Source of the DNA: Nemertoderma westbladi
Lineage: Eukaryota; Xenacoelomorpha; Nemertodermatida; Nemertodermatidae
Assembly (NCBI GenBank): GCA_032718475.1
Contig: JAUCBJ010006915.1
Coordinates: 1-64,000, forward strand
Reading direction: 5' to 3'
Length of the DNA stretch: 64,000 nucleotides
Shown: piece by piece, positions 53,906 through 63,690 of the stretch
Position numbering within the stretch: the first letter of the stretch is position 1
Layout: every line of letters begins with the position of its first letter
Notes under the pieces: generated by a model
What the model saw: the letters and a program-made list of their open reading frames with translations, nothing else
What the model was told of the DNA's origin: nothing
Databases searched by the model: none
Position numbers and translations under genes: made by a program

Positions 53906-54111
53906 ACATGTCAGTAGCAGATGTCAGTCTTTGCTTCAATCGGACCAAAACAATCCACCCCTGTGTTCGTAAAGGGTGGGTCATATGCCTGCACTCTCGC
54001 TTCCGGGAGTTCAGCCATCTCCTGTTCCAATACTCTGGCGTTCACCATCTTGCAAACCAGACAGGCGTCGTACATAGTGCCGACTGCCCTGCTTGGCTAC
54101 AATAGAATGAA

Positions 54112-54493
54112 TCACTGTCTCGCTGCCGACAAACAGTGTAACTTTCCCGTGTGATGCAACCTCTTGTGTATATCCCATAGAATCGCTCTTTGCAATTCTA
54201 TTGGGTGACTAGGGATTATCACTGGGAACCTAAACTGTGAATTTATGTCGACAGTCTGGATTCTCGATCTATGACAAATCAAACCCTTATGGATTAATGG
54301 ACTCCATTTTCTAAGGGGTTTATAGAGAACTGGTCGTTGAGCCGATAATAGATGGAATTCTTTCGGGAAGGCACACATTTGATAATGCTTCAAATGCTTT
54401 AATTCCGCTTGATCAATCTCATCCTCTGTCAGAGGTTGTTTCAATTTCTGAATTCGCTCACTATTAGTGCTTGTTCGTTCTCCTAAATGTTCC
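54112..54493 (-). pseudogene. Bel-C integrase N-terminal part
   Basis: Bel coding resumes right after the Gypsy LTR and target duplication: LGERTSTNSERIQKLKQPLT, then HYQMCAFPKEFH. It ends with HHTGKLHCL-like zinc-site histidines, then a stop/frameshift. Upstream amino acids of the open frame (54494-54522) come from the Gypsy LTR. Confidence 0.8.
54489..54493. repeat. Target site duplication of the Gypsy element (low side)
   Basis: GTTCC, repeated at 59888-59892 on the other side. Confidence 0.9.
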
Positions 54494-54754
54494 TCTTCTA
54501 TTTCTATTTGTTTGTTGATCAAAATATAACATTAGGCTAGGCTTATAATAATATCTTTCATATCTAAAAGCATAATGTATATAAGCAAAATAATAATATC
54601 TGAAGCCCGTAGGCCTACTGTATTACAGTACTAAAGTTATATCATTAAGTAGGCTAATACATACATAATAAAAGTATATTGGTTACCGGTAGGTAATTCA
54701 ATAATCACCACTTCTATATATTTAATATGTAGAGGGAAATTCAAATACAGTACA
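54494..54754 (-). repeat. Gypsy 3' LTR (261 bp)
   Basis: Identical to 59627-59887. Contains ACCGGT and TATATAAGC words; a TATA-like TATATAAG near 54588 is read on the plus strand, so promoter assignment is open. Confidence 0.93.
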
Positions 54755-54768
54755 TCTCCATTCCCCGC
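54755..54768 (-). promoter_or_regulatory. Gypsy polypurine tract
   Basis: On the minus strand GCGGGGAATGGAGA directly precedes the 3' LTR start TGTACTG. Expected primer for plus-strand DNA synthesis. Confidence 0.75.
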
Positions 54769-54780
54769 TAAAGAGTTTTA

Positions 54781-54897
54781 TATAAAATTTTCAAACTGAA
54801 ACTTTCTAAATTAAACAGATATAAAACTTTCAAACTGAAACTTTCTAAATTAAACAGATATAAAACTTTCAAACTGAAACTTTTTAAATTAAACAGA
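54781..54897 (-). repeat. 39-bp tandem repeat (three units) after Gypsy pol
   Basis: Three nearly identical copies of ATATAAAACTTTCAAACTGA plus 19 further bases, lying between the pol stop and the polypurine tract. The unit is 39 bp and multiples stay in phase, so the minus-strand frame at 54768-54995 is partly repeat artefact. Confidence 0.85.
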
Positions 54898-57480
54898 ACC
54901 ATATCTGTCAGGAGCAGAACGTTCACGCGTACTTCGGCGCAATGGTGGTGTCTCAGTAAAGTTACTATTGTTCTCACCCGAGTTATTTTTATCATCGTAT
55001 TCGGTAAAATGATAGAAAGGTTTCAGAAATTTCCTATTGCGAAGGTATTCGTGTCCCTCGCTGAGAACTATATAAGAACGATCAGTGTTACGTTTCTTCT
55101 TAATTACTCCAAGTCGATCCCAACGTCCAGAAACTTGAATACGTACTGTTTCTCCGATAGCTAAAGGTTTCAAATCATGACCACCAAGAAGATCTCGGCG
55201 ATAGTTAGCAACAGTTTTTCGTTTTTCTTCAGCTTTCTTCAATTCATTTGGTTTAATGGTAGAATATGTTGAAGAGTGGGCCGGTGCCCGGGTTCGTTGG
55301 CTACGCCCAAAAAGCCATTGTGCTGGTGAAAGCCCATCATCGGAACGTGGCGTGTTTCTCCATTCTAACAGTGCCACTCCAAACGCTCTCTGGTTTAATC
55401 GCCCAGTACTGTTGTCCCAGTGTTTTTTTATAAGGTGTTTCATACTTTTAACGGCAGACTCTGCATGCCCATTAGACTCCGGGTAATAGGCTGACGATGT
55501 CTGATGGTCTATTCCATTGTCTATACAATACTTTCGAAATTCAGAACGGAATTGTGGTCCGCCATCCGTTCGCATTTTTTCGGGAATTCCATAGTCTCGG
55601 AACCACTGATCTATAACTTTAATAATATCTCCAGTATCTGGTGCCTTGGAGAGAGATGGTAAACCAACTACAGGCCAACCAGAATACCGATCAGCCAAAA
55701 CGATTAAGTGTCTGGATCCATATTCAAAGAGATCCATGGAGACATCTTCAAATGGTCGATTTACAAATGTCTGTTTACGAGTCTCAGATTTCTGACTTGC
55801 CTGTAACTGTTGACACTGTTCACACTGCAAAGTCACCTGTGCTATATCATTGGATAACCCAGGCCAATAATATAGCTGCCTAGCTCGGGAATAAGTTTTT
55901 AATTGGCCTTGATGAGCATAATGTAATGCATTCAATATTTCCTTCCTACAACCAGTAGGAATAATAATCCGGGATGCGTCTAGAAGAATTAAACCGGAGT
56001 TCACATCAACACTTAATTTAGCCCACTGGTTAGAATATGGCCGAGCAGGATGACTTATCGGCAAATTCTTAACAATCTTATTTGACAAAAGGGCTTCTTT
56101 TATAGCTAAATATGTAGCATCACTATTAGCTACTGATATAATCTTCTCCAGAGCTATATCATTTTTATTATCTTTGTCTTGTATGTCATTTGTTTCCTCA
56201 GAACTCATTACTTTATTAATGAAACATATTTCACTAACAGCCACATCTTCCTGATCTTCTGGAGAAGGGTCCTCTATTGGAGTTCGACTCAAAGCATCAG
56301 CAATCAAATGCTTTTTACCTTGTGTCCACTCGAGTTTGAAAACATAACCAGCCAATTTCTGTAAAATCCGCTGAAGACGAGGGTTATCTATGGCATCTAA
56401 TAATTTACCATTTACAATACCAAGTAAAGGTTTATGGTCTGTCACCACATTAAATTCAGTTCCAGCAAGGTACAATCGACATCTTTGTACTGCCCACTGG
56501 ATAGCTAACAATTCCAGTTCGCAGACTGCGTAGCGTGTTTCAGCATCACTTAAGAATCTGCTACCGCACTGAATGAGGTGAATAGCACCATCATGGTCAT
56601 GCTGAACCAAAGCAAATCCCAAACCTCCCACTCGCGATGCATCAGCTAGAAGCACTGTAGGAAGTGTATGATCAAAGTGGCGCAAAATCGGCGCTGATGT
56701 TAATGCTTGTTTGAGCTCCTCAAAGGCCAACTGATGTTCCTCCAACCACGCAAAATGATTTTTTTGCGAGAGTAATGGTCGTAGAGGTGTCATTAGTTGA
56801 GATACATGAGGTGTATACTGCGCCAACTGATTAACTAAGCCAAAAAGGCTTCTCAAATCAGTAATATTAACAGGAATGGGAAACTCTCGAATAGCTTCAA
56901 CCTTCCTAGGGTCTGGTTTAACTCCATTGCCACTTACTACTTGACCTACAAAATTAACTTCTAAGGCAATCTGAAACTTCTCTAACGATATCGTTATTCC
57001 ATGAGATCTACATCTTGTCAGTATATTTCTAACTCTGGTCTTAATGGTGTCCCAATCAGCAGCATGAACAAGAATATCATCAACAATCTTCTTATATCCA
57101 TGAAGTCCTTCTAGAGCTTTGTCTCCGCGCTCACAATACTCGTCGCCACTTGAAGCTAAACCCATTGGAGCACGAAGATAGCGAAATCGACCCCACGGGG
57201 TTAGGAACGTTGTTAATGCCCTACTCTCTTTTTCAAGAGCAACCTGCCAATATCCCTTGACAGCATCAAGGGATGCGAACCATTTTGATCCAGGTGGGAT
57301 TGTTGTCATGATCTCTGACGGTGTGGGAAAAGGGTGGATAGGTCGCTTTACATAGCGATTCAGCCCAGTATAATCCACAACTAAACGAACTTTGCCATTA
57401 GGTTTCCCCACTATGTGAAAAGGTGATACCCATTCGGATGACCATCGACTGGCTCGATAATACACTTCCTCACCATGTCG
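54889..57480 (-). CDS. Gypsy pol: reverse transcriptase, RNase H, integrase
   Basis: RT: VSPFHIVGKPNGKVRLVVDY, FASLDAVKGYWQV (first Asp), KIVDDILVH (DD of the active site). RNase H: LLADASRVGGLGFALV, CELELLAIQWAV, VVTDHKPL, LIADALSR. Integrase: HHCC zinc site (HYAHQGQ...CEQCQQ), D in SMDLFEYG, D in RTDGGPQF, E in GHAESAVK, all present, and an Arg-rich end (RRSTRERSAPDRYGSV). About 860 codons, full length for Gypsy pol after protease. The frame opens at 57480 with no proper ATG (GTG at 57465), overlapping the gag-pro frame by about 70 nt in -1 phase, so it is made by frameshifting or follows an indel. Confidence 0.95.
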   Translation of the reverse strand, partial: RHGEEVYYRASRWSSEWVSPFHIVGKPNGKVRLVVDYTGLNRYVKRPIHPFPTPSEIMTTIPPGSKWFASLDAVKGYWQVALEKESRALTTFLTPWGRFRYLRAPMGLASSGDEYCERGDKALEGLHGYKKIVDDILVHAADWDTIKTRVRNILTRCRSHGITISLEKFQIALEVNFVGQVVSGNGVKPDPRKVEAIREFPIPVNITDLRSLFGLVNQLAQYTPHVSQLMTPLRPLLSQKNHFAWLEEHQLAFEELKQALTSAPILRHFDHTLPTVLLADASRVGGLGFALVQHDHDGAIHLIQCGSRFLSDAETRYAVCELELLAIQWAVQRCRLYLAGTEFNVVTDHKPLLGIVNGKLLDAIDNPRLQRILQKLAGYVFKLEWTQGKKHLIADALSRTPIEDPSPEDQEDVAVSEICFINKVMSSEETNDIQDKDNKNDIALEKIISVANSDATYLAIKEALLSNKIVKNLPISHPARPYSNQWAKLSVDVNSGLILLDASRIIIPTGCRKEILNALHYAHQGQLKTYSRARQLYYWPGLSNDIAQVTLQCEQCQQLQASQKSETRKQTFVNRPFEDVSMDLFEYGSRHLIVLADRYSGWPVVGLPSLSKAPDTGDIIKVIDQWFRDYGIPEKMRTDGGPQFRSEFRKYCIDNGIDHQTSSAYYPESNGHAESAVKSMKHLIKKHWDNSTGRLNQRAFGVALLEWRNTPRSDDGLSPAQWLFGRSQRTRAPAHSSTYSTIKPNELKKAEEKRKTVANYRRDLLGGHDLKPLAIGETVRIQVSGRWDRLGVIKKKRNTDRSYIVLSEGHEYLRNRKFLKPFYHFTEYDDKNNSGENNSNFTETPPLRRSTRERSAPDRYGSV

Positions 57481-58841
57481 TCAACCTCAAGTCTAGCTTT
57501 TTCTCTGTAGGCAAATGGAATTGCCCTTGCTGTAGTGACATGAGTTGGATTGATTTCAACATCATCCTTCAGATGAATTCGCATAGGGGCCCCTGTCATG
57601 GGCTTTAATTCAGTTTCACTATCGAAAACATCTTGAAATTCTATATTTAATTTCTTAATGAACTCATTTATTTCAGTTGAGGTTGGTTGATGATTGACAT
57701 CTGTGAAATGTACATGTTTTTCTGAAATAGTATTATTAATCACTATTTGTTTAACACCAAGATCATATTTCTTTATGATTCGTTCACTCAATGGGAATGA
57801 CTTATTAATAATATCAAGGTCAATTAAGGTATGCCAAGAAATTATCAACTCATCCTGTAAATCAGGAGTTATATATGCTGTAACAGTTGTTACACGATCA
57901 TACCAGGTAACAACTAGTTGCGTAGATCCGCTACATTGAAGCTCATGGCCACCTGCAGCAACTATTCGCCGTATATCATCAGTCTCACACTCAAATTTGA
58001 ATTTCTCAACTAGATCGGCAGATATCAGACAGTGAGATGCCCCAGAATCAGGTAAAATATCAACATTAAATGCCTGGCCTGGAGACCCATCTTCAGGATC
58101 CACACGTACTCGTGCAGTAGGTGTAGATCGACCATGGTGTGACATGGTTACACAAATGCGTATTATATTATTTTGAATCGGTTCTGCATTGCTGTTCCCA
58201 GATATAGATTTCTGAGATTTTCTATAATAGCAAACCTTACTGAAATGATTCTTACGTTTGCATTTATTACAAAATTTCCCATATGCTGGGCAATATTTAC
58301 CAACACCATGTTTTTCATTACCGCAATAACTACATTTGTCGGTTGATTCATTATTGCGAGCTCTGGACTGAGAACGCCCCCAATTTGAGCTTTGTTGTCT
58401 AGCATTTTTATTGCGTTTATAACTAGATGTAGAGGCTTTATTCACTGTAGCTTCGCTACTTCTTCCTCTATTCAAAGCCTTTTTGGCCGCAGCAGCAATT
58501 TCCCATGCTAAGCCTATTTCCATTATCTTATCATACGTAGGCTCTTTTATCTTTAAAAGTTCTTTTTGTAACCTGGGATGCTTAATAGCTCCACAAACAA
58601 TCTTTGTAGCCAGTAAATCTTCATATGGAAGCCTATCAAGCTCCGAATCTTGGCCAATTTGCTTCAAACGCACGATATAGTCACTGAAGAGTTCACCATC
58701 TGCCCATTCACAACTCCAAAAGTTGTGTCGGCGATTCAATACTGGCACCTGTCGAATAAAATGTTGCTCATAAAATTCGAGAACTTCCATTATTGGTGTA
58801 TCTACAAGAACTTTAAGAAGTTGTTCACCCTTAAGATCCAT
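57411..58841 (-). CDS. Gypsy gag C-terminal part and protease
   Basis: Capsid helices (VLEFYEQHFIRQVPVLNRRH, FSDYIVRLKQIGQDSEL), then two zinc knuckles (CSYCGNEKHGVGKYC, CNKCKRKNHFSKVC; about 58335-58230), then retropepsin with DILPDSGASHCLIS (about 58055). It ends with the connection to RT (FAYREKARLEVDDMVRKCII). 476 codons. In the same frame as the upstream ORF 58869-59399, separated from it by one TAA and nine codons, so both are parts of one gag. It binds and packages RNA and carries the maturation protease. Confidence 0.92.
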   Translation of the reverse strand: MDLKGEQLLKVLVDTPIMEVLEFYEQHFIRQVPVLNRRHNFWSCEWADGELFSDYIVRLKQIGQDSELDRLPYEDLLATKIVCGAIKHPRLQKELLKIKEPTYDKIMEIGLAWEIAAAAKKALNRGRSSEATVNKASTSSYKRNKNARQQSSNWGRSQSRARNNESTDKCSYCGNEKHGVGKYCPAYGKFCNKCKRKNHFSKVCYYRKSQKSISGNSNAEPIQNNIIRICVTMSHHGRSTPTARVRVDPEDGSPGQAFNVDILPDSGASHCLISADLVEKFKFECETDDIRRIVAAGGHELQCSGSTQLVVTWYDRVTTVTAYITPDLQDELIISWHTLIDLDIINKSFPLSERIIKKYDLGVKQIVINNTISEKHVHFTDVNHQPTSTEINEFIKKLNIEFQDVFDSETELKPMTGAPMRIHLKDDVEINPTHVTTARAIPFAYREKARLEVDDMVRKCIIEPVDGHPNGYHLFT

Positions 58842-58868
58842 GGCTGGGTCAACACATGACCGAAGGTG

Positions 58869-59399
58869 TTAACGCTGAGTTGAGGCTGGCAATGCAGACA
58901 TCTGGTTGGAATTATAAAAGGACTCAAATCCTTTTCTCCAAACGCGGTATTCAGCCAAACTAGCTGATACAGATAAATTTATATGCGGCTTCAATGAAGT
59001 ATCTATCCTTGACGATCTAGGAGCTACAGCTAGAACTCCCGGTGGAGGCTTTGCATCAAACTGCCCTCGAATCTTCCTTATGAAGCTACAGAATCCATCC
59101 AGGATTTCATCTAGGTCGCAGTACTCGACCCACCCTTTATCTGTGTGTAGGTTGTCTTCATCGACACCTTCAACGTCCAGACATCTATCAACGGCTGCCT
59201 GATATGTATTCATTAAATCTCTAGCCTCTTTAACTGCTAACTCTGCAGTAAGCAAGTCACACAACCGGTAATCCGGCTGTTGGATTTCAGCCATTAATAT
59301 TTCTACTCGCGTTATGGCTTTTTGAGCACCAAAACGATATTGGCCACGGCTACGTCTTGCAGAAGTAATTTCAGCACCTGTACCTGTAGGCATAATCAA
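58869..59399 (-). CDS. Gypsy gag N-terminal part
   Basis: 176 codons starting at ATG 59399, about 210 nt after the primer site. Helical and charged (AITRVEILMAEIQQPDYRLC, LTAELAVKEARDLMNTY), ending SASLAEYRVWRKGFESFYNS, which is capsid-like. The stop TAA at 58869-58871 is in frame with the rest of gag, so it is either a single nonsense mutation or a read-through site. Confidence 0.75.
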   Translation of the reverse strand: MIMPTGTGAEITSARRSRGQYRFGAQKAITRVEILMAEIQQPDYRLCDLLTAELAVKEARDLMNTYQAAVDRCLDVEGVDEDNLHTDKGWVEYCDLDEILDGFCSFIRKIRGQFDAKPPPGVLAVAPRSSRIDTSLKPHINLSVSASLAEYRVWRKGFESFYNSNQMSALPASTQR

Positions 59400-59608
59400 G
59401 CTGTTTAGCCTATCTACTTCGATACTTTAGCTCCGCTGGTCATATATATTGGCCTACTTTCAACGACACAGTACTCTGTACTGGACAGTCGGTACCGGTA
59501 CAGCGGTAGGCCTGTTTATTTATTTTTTTGATCACCGGTACCACGATTTAGGTTTAACTACCGGTCACCGGTCTGCCGGTGTTCATTGCAGCATTGTCGG
59601 TAAATACT

Positions 59609-59626
59609 GAAATACTCGCAGCGCCA
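59609..59626 (-). promoter_or_regulatory. Gypsy primer binding site
   Basis: Minus-strand TGGCGCTGCGAGTATTTC directly follows the 5' LTR. A TGG start is expected for pairing with the CCA end of a tRNA. The tRNA was not identified. Confidence 0.75.
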
Positions 59627-59887
59627 TCTTCTATTTCTATTTGTTTGTTGATCAAAATATAACATTAGGCTAGGCTTATAATAATATCTTTCATATCTAA
59701 AAGCATAATGTATATAAGCAAAATAATAATATCTGAAGCCCGTAGGCCTACTGTATTACAGTACTAAAGTTATATCATTAAGTAGGCTAATACATACATA
59801 ATAAAAGTATATTGGTTACCGGTAGGTAATTCAATAATCACCACTTCTATATATTTAATATGTAGAGGGAAATTCAAATACAGTACA
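59627..59887 (-). repeat. Gypsy 5' LTR (261 bp)
   Basis: No difference seen to 54494-54754. Followed by GTTCC (59888-59892), the second copy of the target duplication. Confidence 0.93.
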
Positions 59888-60049
59888 GTTCCAAATGTTT
59901 TATACAAAGGTACGAAATGTATCGGCTTAACCACGCAGTTCTTTTACAAATTGTCAGCCAAGAGGCAGACGAATTTAGTAATTTGTCATAAATACTACAT
60001 GGCTCTAATGCCAGCGACGGTTGTCCGCTAATTAATGGAAGTTTCGAAT

Positions 60050-60067
60050 CCAAACCCACAGGTTTGG
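60050..60067 (-). repeat. Family-2 palindrome, Bel-C RNase H-integrase linker
   Basis: CCAAACCCACAGGTTTGG, read as KPVGLDS. Corresponds to 4959 in Bel-A. Confidence 0.75.
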
Positions 60068-62285
60068 AAACCAAAGGCTCCATTTTGTCGGTCATTTTCT
60101 GTCCATCACTTACCAACTGTGACCCTGGTGTAGTCTGTAAGGGTGGTTTTATGTCGTAACTTACCCTTCTGGACCTAGTAGTCACGTAAGTCTGTTGGTC
60201 TGACAGGTCTCCGGGCCGCTCCAATGACTCTTCAGGCTGCTCCAATGACTCTTCAGGCCGCTCCAATGACTTAAGTTTGGCTTTAGACTTAGACTTAGAG
60301 ACTTTCTCCACCTTGACTTCTGCATCTTCAGGCATCGGATTGGTCACTATTTTTAGTCGCTCTGGCCAATGTTCCTGTGTCCTCGTTAGAAAATCAGGTC
60401 CATGCAACCAAAACTCCTGCGACTCTTCCTGACAGAATTCCGCCGGCATTGCACCTCTCGAAGTTATGTCGGCCGGGTTTAACACTCCCGGACAATGTCT
60501 CCATTGTTCCTTCGTCGAAAGTCGACGATCTGAGCGCGTCTGTTGGCCACAAATGTCTTTAGTGCAATATTGTCGGCCGCAATGTATACTAACACTAAGG
60601 ATGCGTCCGTCCAATAGAATAAGGTCAATGTCGTGTCTAACTCCTCAATTATCTGCTTACTTACCTCAACTGAAACTACTACCGCCTGTAACTCTGCACG
60701 AGGGACAGTCATATATTTGACCGGCATTGTCTTTGATCTAGAAGTCACAAAGGCCGTCTCAAACTTATCCTGACTCACCTCTCGGCGAAGGTAGGCTACC
60801 ATACCAAAGCCGGTGTCACTTGCGTCACTGAACATATGGAGTTCTAAATCAGCTGGGAATACCAGCTGATTCGGAAAGTAGGAACGGGGCACATCTATGT
60901 TTTTCAATAGATGCAACTCGGCTTCCCACTCTCTCCACTGCTTTGCATGTATAGGAGATATTGGTTCGTCCCACTCTAAGTCAGACAACCAAATTTTCCT
61001 CATGCATGCTCGTGCCTGTAATATTACCAGACTGATAAAGTTCATCGGGTCAAATAGTCTACTTAAAGTCGATAAGCAAATTCTCTTTGTCAAAACTTTG
61101 TCTGGGCTACTGGGCTCAAACCTAACTCTTGCCTGGAATTTATCCGTGTTCGGATTCCAAGCGAGTCCCAGTACTCGCGCCATGGGGATGGGTTCTACCC
61201 CCAATACAATGTCTCCGCTCCCGCGATCCTTTACCGGGAACGACTCTAATAGGGCCTCCGAGTTCGTAGTGAACTTGGTCAGAGGAAATCCCCCTGTAGC
61301 CAAGCACTCCTGCAGGCCGTGAGCCACTTCTATGGCTTGTTCTGCTGTGTCCTTGGACACCAATCCGTCGTCCATATAGAAGTTTCTCAAGATGGACTCG
61401 ATCACTTCTACTGGATACTTACCAATCTGGGCTGTTGCCGTTTTCTTTAGAACAAACAGCGTGCCATTCGGACTATCGCGGGCACCAAATATCCTAACGT
61501 ACATTTGGTATGTAACCACTGGGCCGGATAAGTCTTCATTCTCAAACCAGAGAAATCGATGGCTATCCTGGTCTGCCTTACAGGCTCTTACCTGGTGGAA
61601 CATCGCCTCGATGTCACAAGTAAATGCGAATCGCCGCTGTCTAAAACGCAACAGTATTCCTATCAAATAGTTATTCAGGTTGGGACCATCCATCAACTCT
61701 GAATTCAGGGACATACCTCTATAGACTGCTGCGCAGTCGTTGACTACTCGGACTTTATCAGGCTTGTCAGGGTGAGTCACATAGTGGTGTGGGAGGTAAT
61801 AAGTCTGTTCTGTCACTAAGTCAGGGTCCTCTACCTTCCCAGCAAATCCCTTGGCGAAATAGTTGTTGATCTGGGCGCAATACTTCTCCCTAATGTCTGG
61901 GTTCTTCAACAACCGAGCCCTTACTCCGTTCAATCTTTTCAAGGCTAAGTTGTAGTTGTTCTCCAATTTAGGAGGTTGTCGACGCCACAACATTCCAACT
62001 TCAAAATGTCCAGTCGGTAGCAGACGTATGGTATCTTCCATCATCTCCAGTGACCGTTTCTCATCAGTGGACATGGCTAGGTCATATCCACCGGGTTCCA
62101 TTGCGTCCCTATCCAGCCATTCGACGGTTCTGGCTCCTGTCTCGAGGTCCTGGCGTATCAATTCCTTCTGCAATTCCTCCTCACTGTATTGGAAAATGTC
62201 TAGGTCTCGATATTTAGCCACTTGACCCTCCACTATGTTGGTATAAGTCAAAACGTTACTCAAATAGGTAGTGTGGGCCGCTGAA

Positions 62286-62302
62286 CCAGACCCACAGGTC
62301 TG
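62286..62302 (-). repeat. Family-2 palindrome (degenerate), Bel-C protease-RT linker
   Basis: CCAGACCCACAGGTCTG, a variant with compensating changes on both arms, read as QTCGSGS. Corresponds to 4739 and 34673-34848. Confidence 0.65.
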
Positions 62303-62702
62303 ATAACAGTAGTCCTCGGGTTCACTATCTGTCCGGTCGTTATGAAGTGGTTCCGACAACCTAACATTATCGGGAATCAACTCCTCGTCCGACTCGCTAA
62401 AGTCACTATAGTGGTCAATACAGGTTCTCCTAAACTCGTCTATGTCTGGTGGTTCTACTAACGGTGGTTGAGTTATAGGCTGTAATTCGTCGTATCTATC
62501 CATTGGCTTGTCGTCACCTGTAAACTCATAAGACATGGGTACTCGTGTATACCAACCTAATATAGTCCTATGGGCATGTGGTCCATTGACATGCGGCTCA
62601 GCTGGTCTCGTTTCCCATATTTGGTGTGTGATCAGCTGTTCTGCACCAATTAACATAGAAACATTCCTATAACCTACCTGATGTCTGGGTATTCTGAGCT
62701 TG

Positions 62703-63690
62703 TCAAAATACTCCTGTGCTATGGGACTCATGTCTGTCTACTGAGTTAAATGTCACAGTGGTCCTGTCATCGTCAAAACTTACCATAGACTTACCGGTAA
62801 CAGGTTTAGACTCTCTCATATTCTCCTCTGAGAAGTTTGATTTCATCTCTGCTACTGCGTCTGTGGCTATCATGTCATGAATATGCTGAAGTGTCAATAC
62901 TTTACCTTGGCCCTCCAACTTATTCTTTAATTTGCGCCATTTCTGTCTGTAACGCATGTTTAGACGTCTTATTACGCCTTTCAAGACTTCGGCGTGATCA
63001 CCATGATAAGGTAGATTCACCGTCCTCAAGATGTCCAATGCGTTCGAAATAGCGTTCGCTAAGTTCAACAGCTCTAACGGAGTTGTAATCCTTCCGCCCT
63101 TACCCAAGTCTTCCACTATCGACTGTGCCATCTTGGTTTTATTCCCGTAGAGGTCGCTAAGCGTCTTCATTGCCAACTCAAATGCCCTTTCATTGCCGAC
63201 GAAGTTGTCAGCAATGGCTCTAGGTTCTCGATGGAGCATCTGAAGCAAATAGTTGAACTTCTCGTTGGGAGTAAAGGTGCTGTTGGTCAGCTGCTCGTCG
63301 ACATAGGTTTTGAATGTCCTCCAGTGCTTGTGGTTACCCATAAACTTCTGGGGTTGTTGCGTCGGCAGTCCTTGCCTAGCAGCAAACTTACCTATGTCCC
63401 TAAGGGTTGCGTCGTTCCGGGTTAACAAATGGTTTAGTTCTGCAGGGTTGTTAAGTCTGGTCCTTTCCCGGGGATTGAGACTTACCTGCTCCGCGTCCGT
63501 CCTTCTTTCCTTATAGTTTCGGGACTTCTGACGTCTCATGTCTTCCTCTTCATCACTCGATTCTGTGTCAGTCCTTAGCGCTCGCGATGGTTTGCGTGCC
63601 GAGGCCCTGACCCAGGCTTCTTGAATAAACTTTTCGGCTGAGTTTTCGAAATCGGGATTATGGATATTCGGGACAGGCGTCCTTACCTGA
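62703..63690 (-). pseudogene. Bel-C gag (DUF1759-type capsid region)
   Basis: From ATG 63539, but coding similarity in the same frame extends up to about 63690 (NPDFENSAEKFIQEAWVRAS). Contains FAARQGLPTQQPQKFMGNHK, the same motif as Bel-D, then FELAMKTLSDLYGNKTKMAQ and QGKVLTLQHIHDMI. Zinc knuckles and the protease active site that follow in Bel-A/D are missing: the frame changes to the protease end within 30 bp, so about 0.7 kb is deleted near 62720. Confidence 0.88.

Larger units (their letters stand above)
54494..59887 (-). mobile_element. Ty3/Gypsy LTR retrotransposon, very recent insertion into Bel-C
   Basis: 5,394 bp with 261-bp LTRs at both ends that are identical base for base by my reading, GTTCC target duplications, a TGG-starting primer site, a polypurine tract, and gag and pol on the minus strand. 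It separates the Bel-C linker from the Bel-C integrase. Domain order RT, RNase H, integrase is that of Gypsy. LTR termini are TGTACTG...GAAGA. Confidence 0.95.
59888..62731 (-). pseudogene. Bel-C protease end, RT, RNase H and linker
   Basis: Frame 62731-60479 begins in the end of the protease region (MLIGAEQLITHQIW, ILGWYTRVP). The active-site Asp strand is deleted. RT: YYLPHHYVTHPDKPDKVRVV, TCDIEAMFHQV, FYMDDGL (catalytic YMDD). RNase H: MFSDASDTGFGMVAYL, PRAELQAVVVSV, FYWTDASLVLVY. A frameshift near 60500 leads to the second frame (60614-59874) with GVLNPADITSRGAMPAEF, a Lys/Ser-rich linker with RPEESLEQPEES repeats, a family-2 palindrome read as KPVGLDS, and WLTICKRTAWLSRYISYL. It is then cut by the Gypsy LTR. 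RT and RNase H catalytic residues are all present. Confidence 0.92.
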
